Shown: positions 54,227 to 63,837, numbered from the stretch's first letter. The stretch is 64,000 bases of DNA from Sulfuriferula multivorans (GCF_003851125.1 NZ_BGOW01000033.1:1-64000); one strand, 5' to 3'. Translations and numbers: made by a program. Notes: a model not told the origin generated them from the sequence alone.

Positions 54227-55012
54227 ATGCGTAATCGTCCGCGTGTCGCCATCCACAAATTCAGCTCCTGCGACGGCTGCCAGTTGGCCTTTCTGAATCT
54301 CGGCGAGGCGCTGCTCACCGCGGCGGAGCTGGTCGAGTTCGTCCATTTCGCCGAAGCCGGGCCGGTGGCGCCGGATGAAAAAGTGGACATCGCCTTCGTC
54401 GAAGGCAGCCTCTCCACGCCGCATGAACTGGAGCGCATCCGCCAGGTACGCGCCAATTCCACTTACCTGGTGACCATCGGCGCCTGCGCCACCAGTGGCG
54501 GCGTGCAGGCATTGCGCAACATGGCGGATGCCGGGCAGTGGGTTGCCGGCATCTACGCCCAGCCGCAATATATCGAGAGCCTCGCCACCGTGTCGCCCAT
54601 CGCCCAGCATGTGCCGGTGGATCTGGAACTTTGGGGGTGTCCGGTCACCAGCCGGCAAATCGTCGCTGCCATCCGCGCGCTGCTGTTCGGCGTGCTGCCC
54701 GTGGAGGAAAACGACAAGGTGTGTCTGGAGTGCAAGCGTCGCCAGCAGGTGTGCGTGATGGTGAGCAAGGGCGAGCCGTGCATGGGGCCGGTTACGCGTA
54801 CCGGCTGCGGCGCATTGTGTCCCAGCTTCGGGCGCGATTGCTATGGCTGTTTCGGCCCCGCCGAGAATCCCAATACCACAGCGCTTTCCCGTCGTTTTGC
54901 CGGGCTGGGGCTGTTGCCGGAACAGGTGGCGCAACGCTTCCTGTTCATCAATAATGCGGCACCTGCATTTCATGCAGCCGGACTGAAAGCCAGAGAGGAC
55001 AGCCATGACTGA
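54227..55012 (+). CDS. hydD: Group 3b [NiFe] hydrogenase, small (delta) subunit
   Basis: The 261-residue small subunit carries the Fe-S clusters next to the active site. Cys15 and Cys18 lie in SSCDGCQL, GACATSGG gives the next ligand, and CLECKRRQQVC, PCMGPVTRTGCGALCP and DCYGCFG complete the set. It has no Tat signal, so the enzyme is cytoplasmic. It overlaps hydA by 8 bases. Confidence 0.93.
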   Translation: MRNRPRVAIHKFSSCDGCQLAFLNLGEALLTAAELVEFVHFAEAGPVAPDEKVDIAFVEGSLSTPHELERIRQVRANSTYLVTIGACATSGGVQALRNMADAGQWVAGIYAQPQYIESLATVSPIAQHVPVDLELWGCPVTSRQIVAAIRALLFGVLPVEENDKVCLECKRRQQVCVMVSKGEPCMGPVTRTGCGALCPSFGRDCYGCFGPAENPNTTALSRRFAGLGLLPEQVAQRFLFINNAAPAFHAAGLKAREDSHD

Positions 55013-56312
55013 CGGCGCCGTCACACGCAGCATCAACATCACGGTGCCGGTACTGGCACGGGTGGAGGGCGAAGGCGCACTGGATATCTGCATCGAACAG
55101 GATCGCATCGTCGCGGCGCACCTGCGCATCTATGAACCGCCGCGCTTGTTCGAAAAATTCCTCGAAGGACGCGCCTGGCATGAGGTGCCGGACATGGTGG
55201 CACGCATTTGCGGCATCTGTCCCGTCGCCTACCAGATGAGCGCAGTGCATGCGCTGGAGGGCATCTTTGGCACCGTCGTTACGCCGTGGGTGCGTGCGAT
55301 GCGCCGCGTGCTGTATTGCGGCGAGTGGATCGAGAGCCACAGCCTGCACATCCACCTGCTCGCCGCGCCGGATTTTCTGGGCTACGCCAGCGCCATCGAG
55401 ATGTCCAAAGACTATCCGGAAATAGTGCGGCGCGGCCTGCGTCTGCAGGAACTCGGCAATGCGCTGATCCGCCTGCTGGGCGGGCGCTCGGTGCATCCGG
55501 TCGGGGTGCGCGTGGGCGGTTTTTATCACGCACCAGGTATGAGCGAAGTGGCCGAATTGCTGGGCCGGCTGCGCGCCGCCCTGCCCGAAGCGGAAGCGCT
55601 CATCGCCTGGACCGCTGCGCTTGATCTGCCCGCTTCCGCCACGCCGGCCATCACGGTGGCGCTGCGCCATGGCGATGAATATCCGATGAACGAAGGCCGC
55701 ATCGTCTCCAGCACGGGACTGGATATTGCCATCGCCGACTATGAACAGCACTTCGCCGAATCGCATGAAGCGCATTCGACCGCGCTGTTCAGCCGCTTCG
55801 ACGGGCAGCCCTATCTGGTCGGGCCGCTGGCGCGTCTCAACCTGAATCTGGATCAACTCGATCCTGCCGTGCGCCGGGCGCTGGCGGACGGCAGCGTGCA
55901 TTTTCCAAGTGCCAACATGTTCCACAGCATCGTGGTGCGCGCGGCGGAAATCCATCAGGCATTGCTCGAAGCCATCGCCCTGCTCGAGGTCTACGTTGTG
56001 CCGGAGGCACCTTATACCGAAGTGACGCCGCGCGCCGGCGTGGGCTACGGCTGCACCGAGGCGCCGCGCGGCATCCTCTGGCATCGCTATGAAACAGACG
56101 CCGCCGGACGAATTCTGTCCGCGCGCATCGTGCCGCCGACCAGCCAGAATCAGGCACAGATCGAGGCCGACCTGCTGCATACCCTGCAAGCGCTCGACGC
56201 CAACAGCCCAAGCGAGCAATTGCGTCTGCGCGCCGAGCAGGTCATCCGCAACTATGACCCATGTATTTCCTGCGCCACCCACTTCCTCAAACTGACTGTG
56301 CGGCGCACATGA
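55005..56312 (+). CDS. hydA: Group 3b [NiFe] hydrogenase, large (alpha) subunit
   Basis: The 435-residue catalytic subunit has Ni ligands in RICGICPVA (about 66-74) and DPCISCATH near the C-terminus. A short tail after the His (FLKLTVRRT) is probably removed by the protease coded next. Group 3b enzymes oxidise H2 with NADP or reduce protons or sulfur. Its stop overlaps the protease start (ATGA). Confidence 0.93.
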   Translation: MTDGAVTRSINITVPVLARVEGEGALDICIEQDRIVAAHLRIYEPPRLFEKFLEGRAWHEVPDMVARICGICPVAYQMSAVHALEGIFGTVVTPWVRAMRRVLYCGEWIESHSLHIHLLAAPDFLGYASAIEMSKDYPEIVRRGLRLQELGNALIRLLGGRSVHPVGVRVGGFYHAPGMSEVAELLGRLRAALPEAEALIAWTAALDLPASATPAITVALRHGDEYPMNEGRIVSSTGLDIAIADYEQHFAESHEAHSTALFSRFDGQPYLVGPLARLNLNLDQLDPAVRRALADGSVHFPSANMFHSIVVRAAEIHQALLEAIALLEVYVVPEAPYTEVTPRAGVGYGCTEAPRGILWHRYETDAAGRILSARIVPPTSQNQAQIEADLLHTLQALDANSPSEQLRLRAEQVIRNYDPCISCATHFLKLTVRRT

Positions 56313-56776
56313 GCGGCATCGGCGTATTCGGCGTCGGCTCGCCGTTCGGCGATGACCGCATCGGCTGGGAGGCGATCCGCGCCGCACAGGAACTGGGATT
56401 CGCGCAGCGCCACGGATTGCAGCGCCTGGAAGCCTGCGACCGCCCCGGCACGCACTTGCTGGCGCTGCTGCAAGGGCTGGACAGCGCCATCGTGATCGAT
56501 GCCATGCACAGCGGCGCGCCCCCCGGCACGCTGCGGCGGCTGGATGGCGCCGAACTCGGGGGCTTGCACGCCACCAACTCGACGCACGGCTTTGGCCTGG
56601 CCTACACCTTGTCGCTGGGGAAGATGCTCGCTGCGCTGCCGCCGCGCCTGGTGCTGTACGGCGTGGAAATTTCTGCGGCCTCGCCCCAGGACGGATTGAG
56701 CGATGCCGTGGCGCAGGCCATCCCGCAACTGCTGCAGGCAATCGCCCGCGAGCTTGGCGAAGTGTACATAATGTAA
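56309..56776 (+). CDS. Hydrogenase maturation protease (group 3b)
   Basis: The 155-residue HyaD/HycI-family endopeptidase starts MSGIGVFGVGSPFGDDRIG, with the conserved Asp in GDD, and has VIDAMHSG with the second metal Asp. It should trim the HydA C-terminus after nickel insertion. Start taken at 56309, overlapping the hydA stop. Confidence 0.9.
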   Translation: MSGIGVFGVGSPFGDDRIGWEAIRAAQELGFAQRHGLQRLEACDRPGTHLLALLQGLDSAIVIDAMHSGAPPGTLRRLDGAELGGLHATNSTHGFGLAYTLSLGKMLAALPPRLVLYGVEISAASPQDGLSDAVAQAIPQLLQAIARELGEVYIM

Positions 56777-56998
56777 GCGGGGTATCCAGACAAATGCGAT
56801 TAGCTAACGGCGCCATGGGCTGGTGAAAATTTACAAATGGAGTGAAGAAGGCGTTGTCTTGGTCGAGCTGGGTGACGCAGGCCGATTTCCTCCCGCTTTT
56901 CTGGGCCTCTGGTTCGCCACGAGGTCACGAAAGGAGATGCGATGTATCGCTACTGATTGTTCAAGGAGTTAGCTGTTCTGAGGGTCGGGATTGGTTCG

Positions 56999-57890
56999 CT
57001 AAGTTGATGTATTGATTTCCAATTCATCGAAGCGCTTCCACCTATATACTGCTACTGACAGCACCCAACCGATAGCGAATACAGCGATGATGATGTAGCC
57101 GAGCATTCCGAAATTGTCGTTCAGGCGACTAATAGAAACCCAAAAATGTCCACTCATATGCAACTTGTCGCCGAAAAGTTTCAGTCCTTCAATACTGCCT
57201 ACCAGCAGTGCGACGATTACTGAAATCACTGTGATGATCATATTGTAGTAAAGCTTGCGGATCGGCTTGACGAATGCCCATCCGTACGCGCCGAGCATAA
57301 GGATGCTGTCGGTGGTATCTATTAGTGTCATGCCCGCAGTGAATAGCACAGGGAACACCAGAATTGACCAAATTGGCATCTCTTGCGTCGCTCCAGCAGC
57401 GGAGATCCCTAGTAGGCTGACTTCGGTCGCGGTATCAAAACCGAGCCCGAATAGGAAGCCGAGAAAATACATATGCCAACTGCACGTAATCAGCTGGAAC
57501 AGTGGACGAAATATACGGGCGAGAAAACCACGGTTAGCCAGCAATAGATCAAAGTCTTCATCAATGTAGGGTTCGCCGCGCAAAACATGTAGAAATGCAC
57601 GAATTACTGAACGCAATATCACCAGGTTCATCAGCGCGATTGCAAACAAAAACAGCGTCGAAACCAGCGTACCGATCAGGCCTCCAATCTCTTTGAAGCC
57701 GCCCTCCGGCTTTGCAGGGCAAATGCCGTAGCCGCGATGCCTATGGACGCCAGCACCACGATCGTCGAATGGCCGAGCGAAAACATTAAGCCAACGGCAA
57801 TAGGGCGTTTTCCTTCCTGCAGATGCCAAGAATTTTTTGACGCAGGTAATCACCCCCATCACCCAATACTGCCTTCAACAGCCCCTTCAT
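56999..57890 (-). pseudogene. Broken NiCoT nickel/cobalt permease
   Basis: The C-terminal ~230 residues match NiCoT (HoxN/NixA) permeases: EIGGLIGTLVSTLFLFAIAL, LGFLFGLGFDTATEVSLLG and FTAGMTLIDTTDSILMLG. Upstream, the homologous stretch WHLQEGKRPIAVG and MFSLGHSTIVVLASIGIAA lies in another frame (about 57712-57826). So there are two frameshifts: one at a run of six T (57833-57838 on the plus strand) and one near 57705-57715. The first transmembrane segment and its HX4DH nickel-binding motif are missing from the sequence upstream. The gene should be non-functional. It lies between two [NiFe] hydrogenase operons. Confidence 0.82.
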
Positions 57891-58095
57891 TATGTTTTCT
57901 CCGCAAAGCCCGCGAACGCTGACCGAATACCGTGGTACTTGTTTCAAATGATCAGATGTTTATCTATTTCAAAATAAGTCATATTGATTTCGATTGGCCT
58001 CCGTATGTCGAGCAAGTGCGCAGAAGCGGGCGCAGAAAGGAGGGTACAGATGCTGGCAAGGAAAAGTTGAATATTGAATGCGCATGGTGACGTTA

Positions 58096-59877
58096 CTATC
58101 GGATTTTGACCTTGATAAGCTCTTCGCCTTCCGGGTCGGTGACGTGCACTGCGCAAGCTATGCAGGGATCAAAACTGTGGATGGTGCGCAGTATTTCTAT
58201 GGGTTGCTTGGGATCGTATAGCTGAGTGCCTTTGAGCGCGGCTTCGTAGGGCCCATCCTGTCCTGCGGCGTCGCGCGGGCCTGCGTTCCAGGTGCTGGGT
58301 ACGACGGCCTGATAGTTGTCGATCTTGCCGTCCTTGATGATGATCCAGTGCGCCAGTGCGCCGCGCGGCGCTTCCGTGTAACCCACACCTTTGGCCGTGG
58401 CAGGCCAGGAAGAGGGTTCCCACAGTTTTTCATTAAAGGTTCTGACATCGCTGGACTTGATGTTGGCAATCAGGTTGTCGTACCAGGTCTGCATGGCATC
58501 GGCGATAATCTTGCTCTCCAGCGTGCGTGCGGCAGTACGTCCCAGCGTGGAGTAGAGCGCGGTGACCGGCAGGTCAAGTTTTTTCAGCGTCATGGCCACC
58601 AGTTCTCTGGTTTGTGGGTGGCCTTTGGCATACAGCATCAACACCCGTGCCAGCGGCCCGACTTCCACTGCGTGGCCTTTCCAGCGCGGGGACTTGAGCC
58701 AGGAATAGGACTGATCCACGTCCAGTTGGGCATACGGTGGCTTGGGTCCGGTGTAGTGCAAGTTGGTTTCGCCGACATAAGGATGCAGTCCCTTGTTCTT
58801 GCCTTCGCTGTAGTCGTACCAGGAGTGCGCGATGTACTCCTGGATCTGGTCATCGGCATTGAGATCGACTGGGTGGATGGTGGACAGGTCGCGGTTGAGG
58901 ATGACGCCGGAAGGGATCAGGAAACTGCTGGGGTCGGACATGCCCTTTTCCGGGAAATCGCCATAGGTCATGAAGTTACCGATACCTTCACCCTGCTGGA
59001 ACCAGTCCTTGTAGAAACCGGCGATGGCCAGAGTGTCGGGCACATACACCTGATCGACGAAATCGCGCATTTGCTGGATGATGCCCTGCACTTTTTGCAG
59101 ACCGATGCTGTTCACGGACGTCGCTGCAGCGCCCCCGCCGCGGTAGTGTGGACCATTGCCTTTCCCTTCATGCTCCGGGTGCACGCTGATCGCACAGGGC
59201 ACGCCGCCCACCACAAAATTGGGATGCGGATTCTTGCCGCCGAAGATGGTGTGCAGTTGCGCCACGTTGCGTTGCCAGGCCAGTGCGTCAAGATAGTGGG
59301 CGACGGCCATCAGGTTGGCTTCGGGTGGCAATTTGTACGCGGGGTGCCCCCAGTAGCCGTTGGCAAAGATGCCCAGCTGACCGCCCTCAACAAAGCCTTT
59401 GAGTTTCTTCTGCACGTCAGAAAAATAGCCGGGGGAGGATTTGGCATAACCGGAAATGCTTTGTGCCAGCGAGGAAGTAGCTTTGGGGTCGGCTTTGAGC
59501 GCGGAGACGACATCCACCCAGTCCAGCGCGTGAAGGTGATAAAAATGCATGACGTGATCGTGTACAAACTGCGCGGCGATCATCAGGTTGCGGATCAATT
59601 GCGCATTGGCAGGGATTTCATATTTCAGCGCATCTTCCACCGCGCGCACCGAGGCGATGCCGTGTACCAGCGTACACACGCCGCAGATGCGCTGGGCGAA
59701 CGCCCAGGCATCGCGCGGATCGCGACCACGCAGGATGATTTCGATGCCACGCACCATGGTGCCAGCACTGGAAGCACGGGTAATGCGGCCATCGGCGTCG
59801 GTTTCCGCCTCAATGCGCAGATGCCCTTCGATACGGGTAATCGGATCGACGATTACTCGATTGGTGGGTGCGTTCAT
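58096..59877 (-). CDS. hynL: Group 1e (Isp-type) [NiFe] hydrogenase, large subunit
   Basis: The 593-residue catalytic subunit has RICGVCTLVH near its N-terminal third and DPCIACAVH near the C-terminus, the four Ni-binding Cys. A 15-residue tail after the His (VTDPEGEELIKVKIR) should be removed by the protease coded at 63370-63837. It oxidises H2 at the periplasmic face of the membrane. It is last in the order small subunit, isp1, isp2, large subunit, as in Thiocapsa and Allochromatium. Its ATG overlaps the isp2 stop. Confidence 0.95.
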   Translation of the reverse strand: MNAPTNRVIVDPITRIEGHLRIEAETDADGRITRASSAGTMVRGIEIILRGRDPRDAWAFAQRICGVCTLVHGIASVRAVEDALKYEIPANAQLIRNLMIAAQFVHDHVMHFYHLHALDWVDVVSALKADPKATSSLAQSISGYAKSSPGYFSDVQKKLKGFVEGGQLGIFANGYWGHPAYKLPPEANLMAVAHYLDALAWQRNVAQLHTIFGGKNPHPNFVVGGVPCAISVHPEHEGKGNGPHYRGGGAAATSVNSIGLQKVQGIIQQMRDFVDQVYVPDTLAIAGFYKDWFQQGEGIGNFMTYGDFPEKGMSDPSSFLIPSGVILNRDLSTIHPVDLNADDQIQEYIAHSWYDYSEGKNKGLHPYVGETNLHYTGPKPPYAQLDVDQSYSWLKSPRWKGHAVEVGPLARVLMLYAKGHPQTRELVAMTLKKLDLPVTALYSTLGRTAARTLESKIIADAMQTWYDNLIANIKSSDVRTFNEKLWEPSSWPATAKGVGYTEAPRGALAHWIIIKDGKIDNYQAVVPSTWNAGPRDAAGQDGPYEAALKGTQLYDPKQPIEILRTIHSFDPCIACAVHVTDPEGEELIKVKIR

Positions 59878-61235
59878 TTATCCTCTAGATTGTCAGCGAC
59901 TAGATCCAGCAGGCTGAGCATGGTTTTGTCCCAGTGAAAGTGGTCCTGACCATCATCAAACGTCTGGCGGCAGTTGGAACAACTTGAAACCAGCATTTCT
60001 GCGCCGGTGTTGTCAATTTGCTTCATTTTGATCTGGAACGCCTGGTAACGGATATGGTCGGCGCGATGTATGGTGACGACACCGCCACCGCCGCCGCAAC
60101 ACCAGTTCAGTCCCTTGGTATCCTGCATTTCGATCAGTTCTGCGCCCAGGCCGTCGATCACTTCACGCGGCGCCTCAATGGCACCGCCGCGGCGCGATAC
60201 CTGGCACGGGTCGTGAAAAGTCATGGTCTTGCTCAGCGGCTTGGTCTTGAGCGCGCCGGATTTGGTGTTTTCCGCCAGAAATTCGGAAATGTGCAGCACT
60301 CTGAACGGCAGCGGTTTGCCGTAAATATTCGCGCCCTGCCAGCGCATCGCGCCGTAGGCGTGCCCGCATTCGGGTAGTATCAGCAACTTCGCTCCCGCGG
60401 CAATGGTCGCGTTAATGAGCTTCATGCTCGCTTCCCTTTGCCAGGCGCTGTTGCCGGAGAGCATGCCGAAGTTGGTGGCCTCGTAGCCGTCGCTGCGGAA
60501 AGTCCAGTTCAGTCCGAGGTGGTTGAGTATCTTCGACGTGGCGACGATGGAGCCCGGGTATTTCATGATTTCGATAGAAGACATCGCCGCGACGACATCA
60601 GCCTGCGCCTTATCTACGAAAATTTCGACTTCGTTATCGTCAGCCAGCCATTCGCAGCGTTCCTTGAATACTTTGGGCGTGGCGCCAAGCGGGCTGCCTT
60701 CGCGTTCGGCGCGTTCGGCTACTGCCCAAAGTTCATGCGGCACCAGCCCGGCTTGGTTCATGCCGTGGCGCGCCAGCCCGACCAGCGCGGCAATGTCGAT
60801 ACCCATTGGGCAGATCAGCGTGCAGCGACCGCATAGGGTGCAGCTGTCATAGAGCAGTTCCTGCCATTCCTCCAACTGTTCCACCGTGACTTTTTTCTTC
60901 AGATTGAGTGCTCTGTAGATTGCGGCGAATGGTCCGGCTTCGCGCTTGTAGGCTTGCTTGAACGGCTCCAGTTTCCAGATGGGGGTGTACTTCGGGTTTT
61001 CGGTTGCTATGTAAAAGTGACAGGCTTCTGCACACATGCCGCAATGGATGCAGGATTCCATGTAGGTGGCAGCAACTGCGCCAAAATCTTTTACAAAGTA
61101 GCGCATGGCAGTTTCCACCCGCTGTGCGTCGGGCATGTCGCCTTGCTTGTCGTAACGTGGTTCGGGTTTCTTTACCGAGAAACGCGGCTGGTTGAGTTCG
61201 AGTGGGTGCGCGCTGTCAATATCCGCCGTACTCAT
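59874..61235 (-). CDS. isp2: Isp2, HdrD-like Fe-S protein of hydrogenase
   Basis: The 453-residue protein has two [4Fe-4S] motifs (CIHCGMCAEACHFY and CTLCGRCTLICPMG) in its N-terminal third and two CCG-type domains (PECGHAYG and WCCGGGGGV, then SSCSNCRQTF), as in HdrD of heterodisulfide reductase. With Isp1 it carries electrons from the hydrogenase to the quinone pool or a cytoplasmic acceptor. Overlaps isp1 and the large subunit gene by 4 bases each. Confidence 0.92.
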   Translation of the reverse strand: MSTADIDSAHPLELNQPRFSVKKPEPRYDKQGDMPDAQRVETAMRYFVKDFGAVAATYMESCIHCGMCAEACHFYIATENPKYTPIWKLEPFKQAYKREAGPFAAIYRALNLKKKVTVEQLEEWQELLYDSCTLCGRCTLICPMGIDIAALVGLARHGMNQAGLVPHELWAVAERAEREGSPLGATPKVFKERCEWLADDNEVEIFVDKAQADVVAAMSSIEIMKYPGSIVATSKILNHLGLNWTFRSDGYEATNFGMLSGNSAWQREASMKLINATIAAGAKLLILPECGHAYGAMRWQGANIYGKPLPFRVLHISEFLAENTKSGALKTKPLSKTMTFHDPCQVSRRGGAIEAPREVIDGLGAELIEMQDTKGLNWCCGGGGGVVTIHRADHIRYQAFQIKMKQIDNTGAEMLVSSCSNCRQTFDDGQDHFHWDKTMLSLLDLVADNLEDK

Positions 61236-61885
61236 ATCGAGGCCCCCTTGCGTTCAAATAATGCGCCGGTGCTGCCGCGCGAGACAAATACCAGGGCCGC
61301 ATGCATGAGCTTGCCAAAAGGAAACCACACCAGTAACAGCGCTACCGACAGGATGTGGATAGCCAGCAGCGTTTCGTAACGTGCACCCAGGTGGGCGACA
61401 GCCAGCATGCCGGTGGCGACGGGGGCAAAGGTGACGAACCAGCTGAAATAATCGTCGAAATTGGATAATAGCCGCAGTACCGGATGGATGAGTCGCCGTC
61501 CCAGTACGACAATGAGCGCGCCGAGGGTGATTGCGCCGCTCAGATAAATAATGGCATTGGGTAGATTGGGCCAGTCGAGTCCCGTCAGCCCCCTGAAAAA
61601 TAATATGTGGGGAGCGAAACCGAACACCACGATCGCCAGCCCGATATGAAAGATATAACCCAGGGCTTGGCCAAAGGCGGTGCGCTGGATGAACTCGCGA
61701 CGTGGCCAGGAGCGGCTGATGATTAACTTGAGCGCGCCCGGCCAGCTGGTCGCGTTGCGTGGTTCCGAGTAATCGGGTCGGCGTTTGAGCAGGAGGATGC
61801 CAGCCAGACGCCAGGTCATGCCGAAAGCGAAAATGGCCAACGCCCAAGTCAGCGCAGGGCCGCGGGCAAACTGCAGCAAGTCCAT
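61232..61885 (-). CDS. isp1: Isp1, cytochrome b-type membrane subunit of hydrogenase
   Basis: The 217-residue protein has about five membrane helices and resembles the NarI/DsrM cytochrome b family (FHIGLAIVVFGFAPHIL, VTFAPVATGMLAVAHLG, HILSVALLLVWFPFGKLMHA), with His residues in helices for heme b. It anchors Isp2 and passes electrons to quinone. It begins one base after the small subunit stop. Confidence 0.92.
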   Translation of the reverse strand: MDLLQFARGPALTWALAIFAFGMTWRLAGILLLKRRPDYSEPRNATSWPGALKLIISRSWPRREFIQRTAFGQALGYIFHIGLAIVVFGFAPHILFFRGLTGLDWPNLPNAIIYLSGAITLGALIVVLGRRLIHPVLRLLSNFDDYFSWFVTFAPVATGMLAVAHLGARYETLLAIHILSVALLLVWFPFGKLMHAALVFVSRGSTGALFERKGASI

Positions 61886-61886
61886 G

Positions 61887-62945
61887 CTATTTCTCCTCGC
61901 TAATGCTGGTTTGGTGTTTGCGCGATATCACCGCTGCTGCCGTGCCTACTGCGATACCGCCCAGTGCGGCGGCGGTGATGATAGGGGTATTATCGGCGAG
62001 CGGAACGGGTAATGGTTTGTAGAAACTGCCTTTGTCCCAGAAGTTGGGTTCCGAGCAGCCCAGACAACCATGCCCGGATTCGATCGGGAAACTGACTCCG
62101 CCATTCCACTTTATCGTGGCGCAGGCGTTATAGGTGGTCGGGCCTTTGCAACCCAGTTCGTAGAGACACCAGCCATTGCGCGCGCCTTCGTCGTCGAAGG
62201 TCTTGGCAAACTTGCCTTGATCATAAAATGGCCGCCGGTAGCAGCGGTCATGGATGGTGTCGGCAAAGAACACTTTGGGACGATTGAGGTTATCCAGCTC
62301 CGGCAATTTGCCGTAGGTGATGAAATAAGCCAGCACCCCCGCAATCACCGACGGAATGGGCGGGCAACCCGGCACATTCATGATCGGTTTGTCTTTGATA
62401 ATATCTGATACCGATACTGCGCCGGTCGGGTTGGGGTTGGCGTGGGGAATGCCGCCAAACGATGAGCAGGTGCCCACCGCGACAATGGCCGCTGCACCCT
62501 TGGCAGCTTCTACCAGCAAATCATGGTTGGAAACGCCGGCAACAGTGGAATACACGCCGCCGTCCTTGGTGGGGATGGAGCCGTCCACAATCAGCAGGTA
62601 TTTGCCATAGGATGCTTTCATCGCCTGTTTGCGTGCTGACTCGGCAGCCTCGCCGGAGGCGGCTTGCAGCGTCTCCTGATAATCCAGCGAGATCATCTCG
62701 AAGATCAGCTGTTCCAGCGTCGGGTCGAAGGAGCGGGTCAGCGATTCCACGCAGCCGGTACATTCCTGAAACGATAGCCAGATCACCGATTGGCGTTGCG
62801 CCCGCTTGAGTGCGTCGGCCATGGCATACGCGGCGCTGGGGGGCAGCGCCATCAGCGATGCCATGGCGGTGCAGAATTTGAGAAAGGAACGGCGGCTGAT
62901 GCCGCTGCGCGCCAGGCTTGCGCCCAGGATATCAGGTTCGTTCAT
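61887..62945 (-). CDS. hynS: Group 1e [NiFe] hydrogenase, small subunit
   Basis: The 352-residue small subunit has a Tat signal (SRRSFLKF at about 18-25, then AMASLMALPPSAAYA) that exports the folded dimer. Cluster Cys lie in ECTGCVES, GTCSSFGG, PGCPPIP and the C-terminal CYRRPFYD, CKGP and CLGC. A C-terminal helix (IITAAALGGIAVGTAAAVI) anchors it in the membrane. It overlaps the HupH-like gene (ATGA). Confidence 0.95.
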   Translation of the reverse strand: MNEPDILGASLARSGISRRSFLKFCTAMASLMALPPSAAYAMADALKRAQRQSVIWLSFQECTGCVESLTRSFDPTLEQLIFEMISLDYQETLQAASGEAAESARKQAMKASYGKYLLIVDGSIPTKDGGVYSTVAGVSNHDLLVEAAKGAAAIVAVGTCSSFGGIPHANPNPTGAVSVSDIIKDKPIMNVPGCPPIPSVIAGVLAYFITYGKLPELDNLNRPKVFFADTIHDRCYRRPFYDQGKFAKTFDDEGARNGWCLYELGCKGPTTYNACATIKWNGGVSFPIESGHGCLGCSEPNFWDKGSFYKPLPVPLADNTPIITAAALGGIAVGTAAAVISRKHQTSISEEK

Positions 62946-63373
62946 GGCTGCTCCTGTTTTAACAATTCGCGTAAATGGGCAAGCCCCTCGCGTACATCGT
63001 CCGCAGGTGCTTTCAGGATTTCGGGAACAGCGGTGACTTCAATCAGGTCCGCAACGATGTCACCTTCTGCATTGTAGTAAGTCACCCACCACACGCCGGG
63101 GTAGAGCGTCTCGCGTACCTCGGAGTTGCCGATCGCGTCAATGTGCGCATGCACTTCGCCGTCGGCCAGGGTGATGCGTAGCAATTCGTAGTCGTCAAGG
63201 GTGAGGGGGAGGCTATGCAGGTCAATCGCGCCGGTTTGTCCGGTAGCCGTATAAGCTTCCAGCAGCGCCACGATTTCATGCAGAATGGCATCGGCGTTGC
63301 CGGATAAACCATCCTCCGGCGGCGATGGCAGCGGGTTGACCACCTTGGTGCCGATATTATCCAGTCCACTCAT
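62942..63373 (-). CDS. HupH/HyaF-like hydrogenase accessory protein
   Basis: The 143-residue protein (LHSLPLTLDDYELLRITLADGE, RETLYPGVWWVTYYNAEGDIVADLIEVTAVPEIL) matches the C-terminal HupH domain linked to [NiFe] hydrogenase assembly. Start at 63373, where ATGA overlaps the protease stop; the ATG at 63382 is an alternative. Probably helps small-subunit or Fe-S maturation. Confidence 0.82.
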   Translation of the reverse strand: MSGLDNIGTKVVNPLPSPPEDGLSGNADAILHEIVALLEAYTATGQTGAIDLHSLPLTLDDYELLRITLADGEVHAHIDAIGNSEVRETLYPGVWWVTYYNAEGDIVADLIEVTAVPEILKAPADDVREGLAHLRELLKQEQP

Positions 63374-63837
63374 GCGCGCCACGCTGCGATCAGGTCGAGG
63401 GTCAGGCTGCAGGCTTGCGGTATGGCTTCTGCTACTGCTGCGGTGGGCGCATCGCCCCAGTCCACGATGTCGGGTTGAATGCCGATCAGCGCACGACGTT
63501 GCGGCAGGTGACCGGCGAGATGGGCGACCGCCATCAGATCAAGCAAGCCGACTTCATGCACGCTGCGTTTACGATTGACGCCAAGAAAACGATCCATGTC
63601 TTCTCCAACAAAAGCGCGAACCGTGCCCGGTGCGCTGTCCAGTTCAGCGGCATCGATGACGATGAGTTGGGTGGCATCTTCCACATCACCGGCGAGGGAG
63701 AAACTGAGGGTGCCGCCGTCCATGAATTCAACGCCGGCCAGATTGGGATGGTCTTGTGCCAGTGACCGTACCGCGTGTACTCCCACGCCTTCGTCGCAGA
63801 GTAGGGTATTGCCGATACCGAGCACCAGAGTCGTCAT
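63370..63837 (-). CDS. Hydrogenase maturation protease (group 1e)
   Basis: The 155-residue HyaD-type endopeptidase begins LVLGIGNTLLCDEGVGVHAVR with the metal Glu/Asp, and has VIDAAELDSAPGT with the second Asp and HEVGLLDLMAVA. It should trim the large subunit tail. First gene of the operon. The 163 bases upstream to the window edge show no gene and no clear promoter. Confidence 0.92.
   Translation of the reverse strand: MTTLVLGIGNTLLCDEGVGVHAVRSLAQDHPNLAGVEFMDGGTLSFSLAGDVEDATQLIVIDAAELDSAPGTVRAFVGEDMDRFLGVNRKRSVHEVGLLDLMAVAHLAGHLPQRRALIGIQPDIVDWGDAPTAAVAEAIPQACSLTLDLIAAWRA

Noticed and set aside
56261-56816. Long minus-strand frame from 56816 to 54948 across the hydrogenase genes
   Set aside because: It runs antisense through hydA and its protease, is Arg/Ala-rich and has no family features; a shadow of high-GC coding sequence.
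56823-56972. 49-codon GTG frame between the group 3b protease and the broken permease
   Set aside because: No ribosome site and no domain I can name; it might be a gene remnant (GDAGRFPPAFLGLWF) but is not supportable.
58348-59937. 529-codon plus-strand frame opposite the hydrogenase large subunit
   Set aside because: Fully antisense to a clear hynL gene; no domain features.
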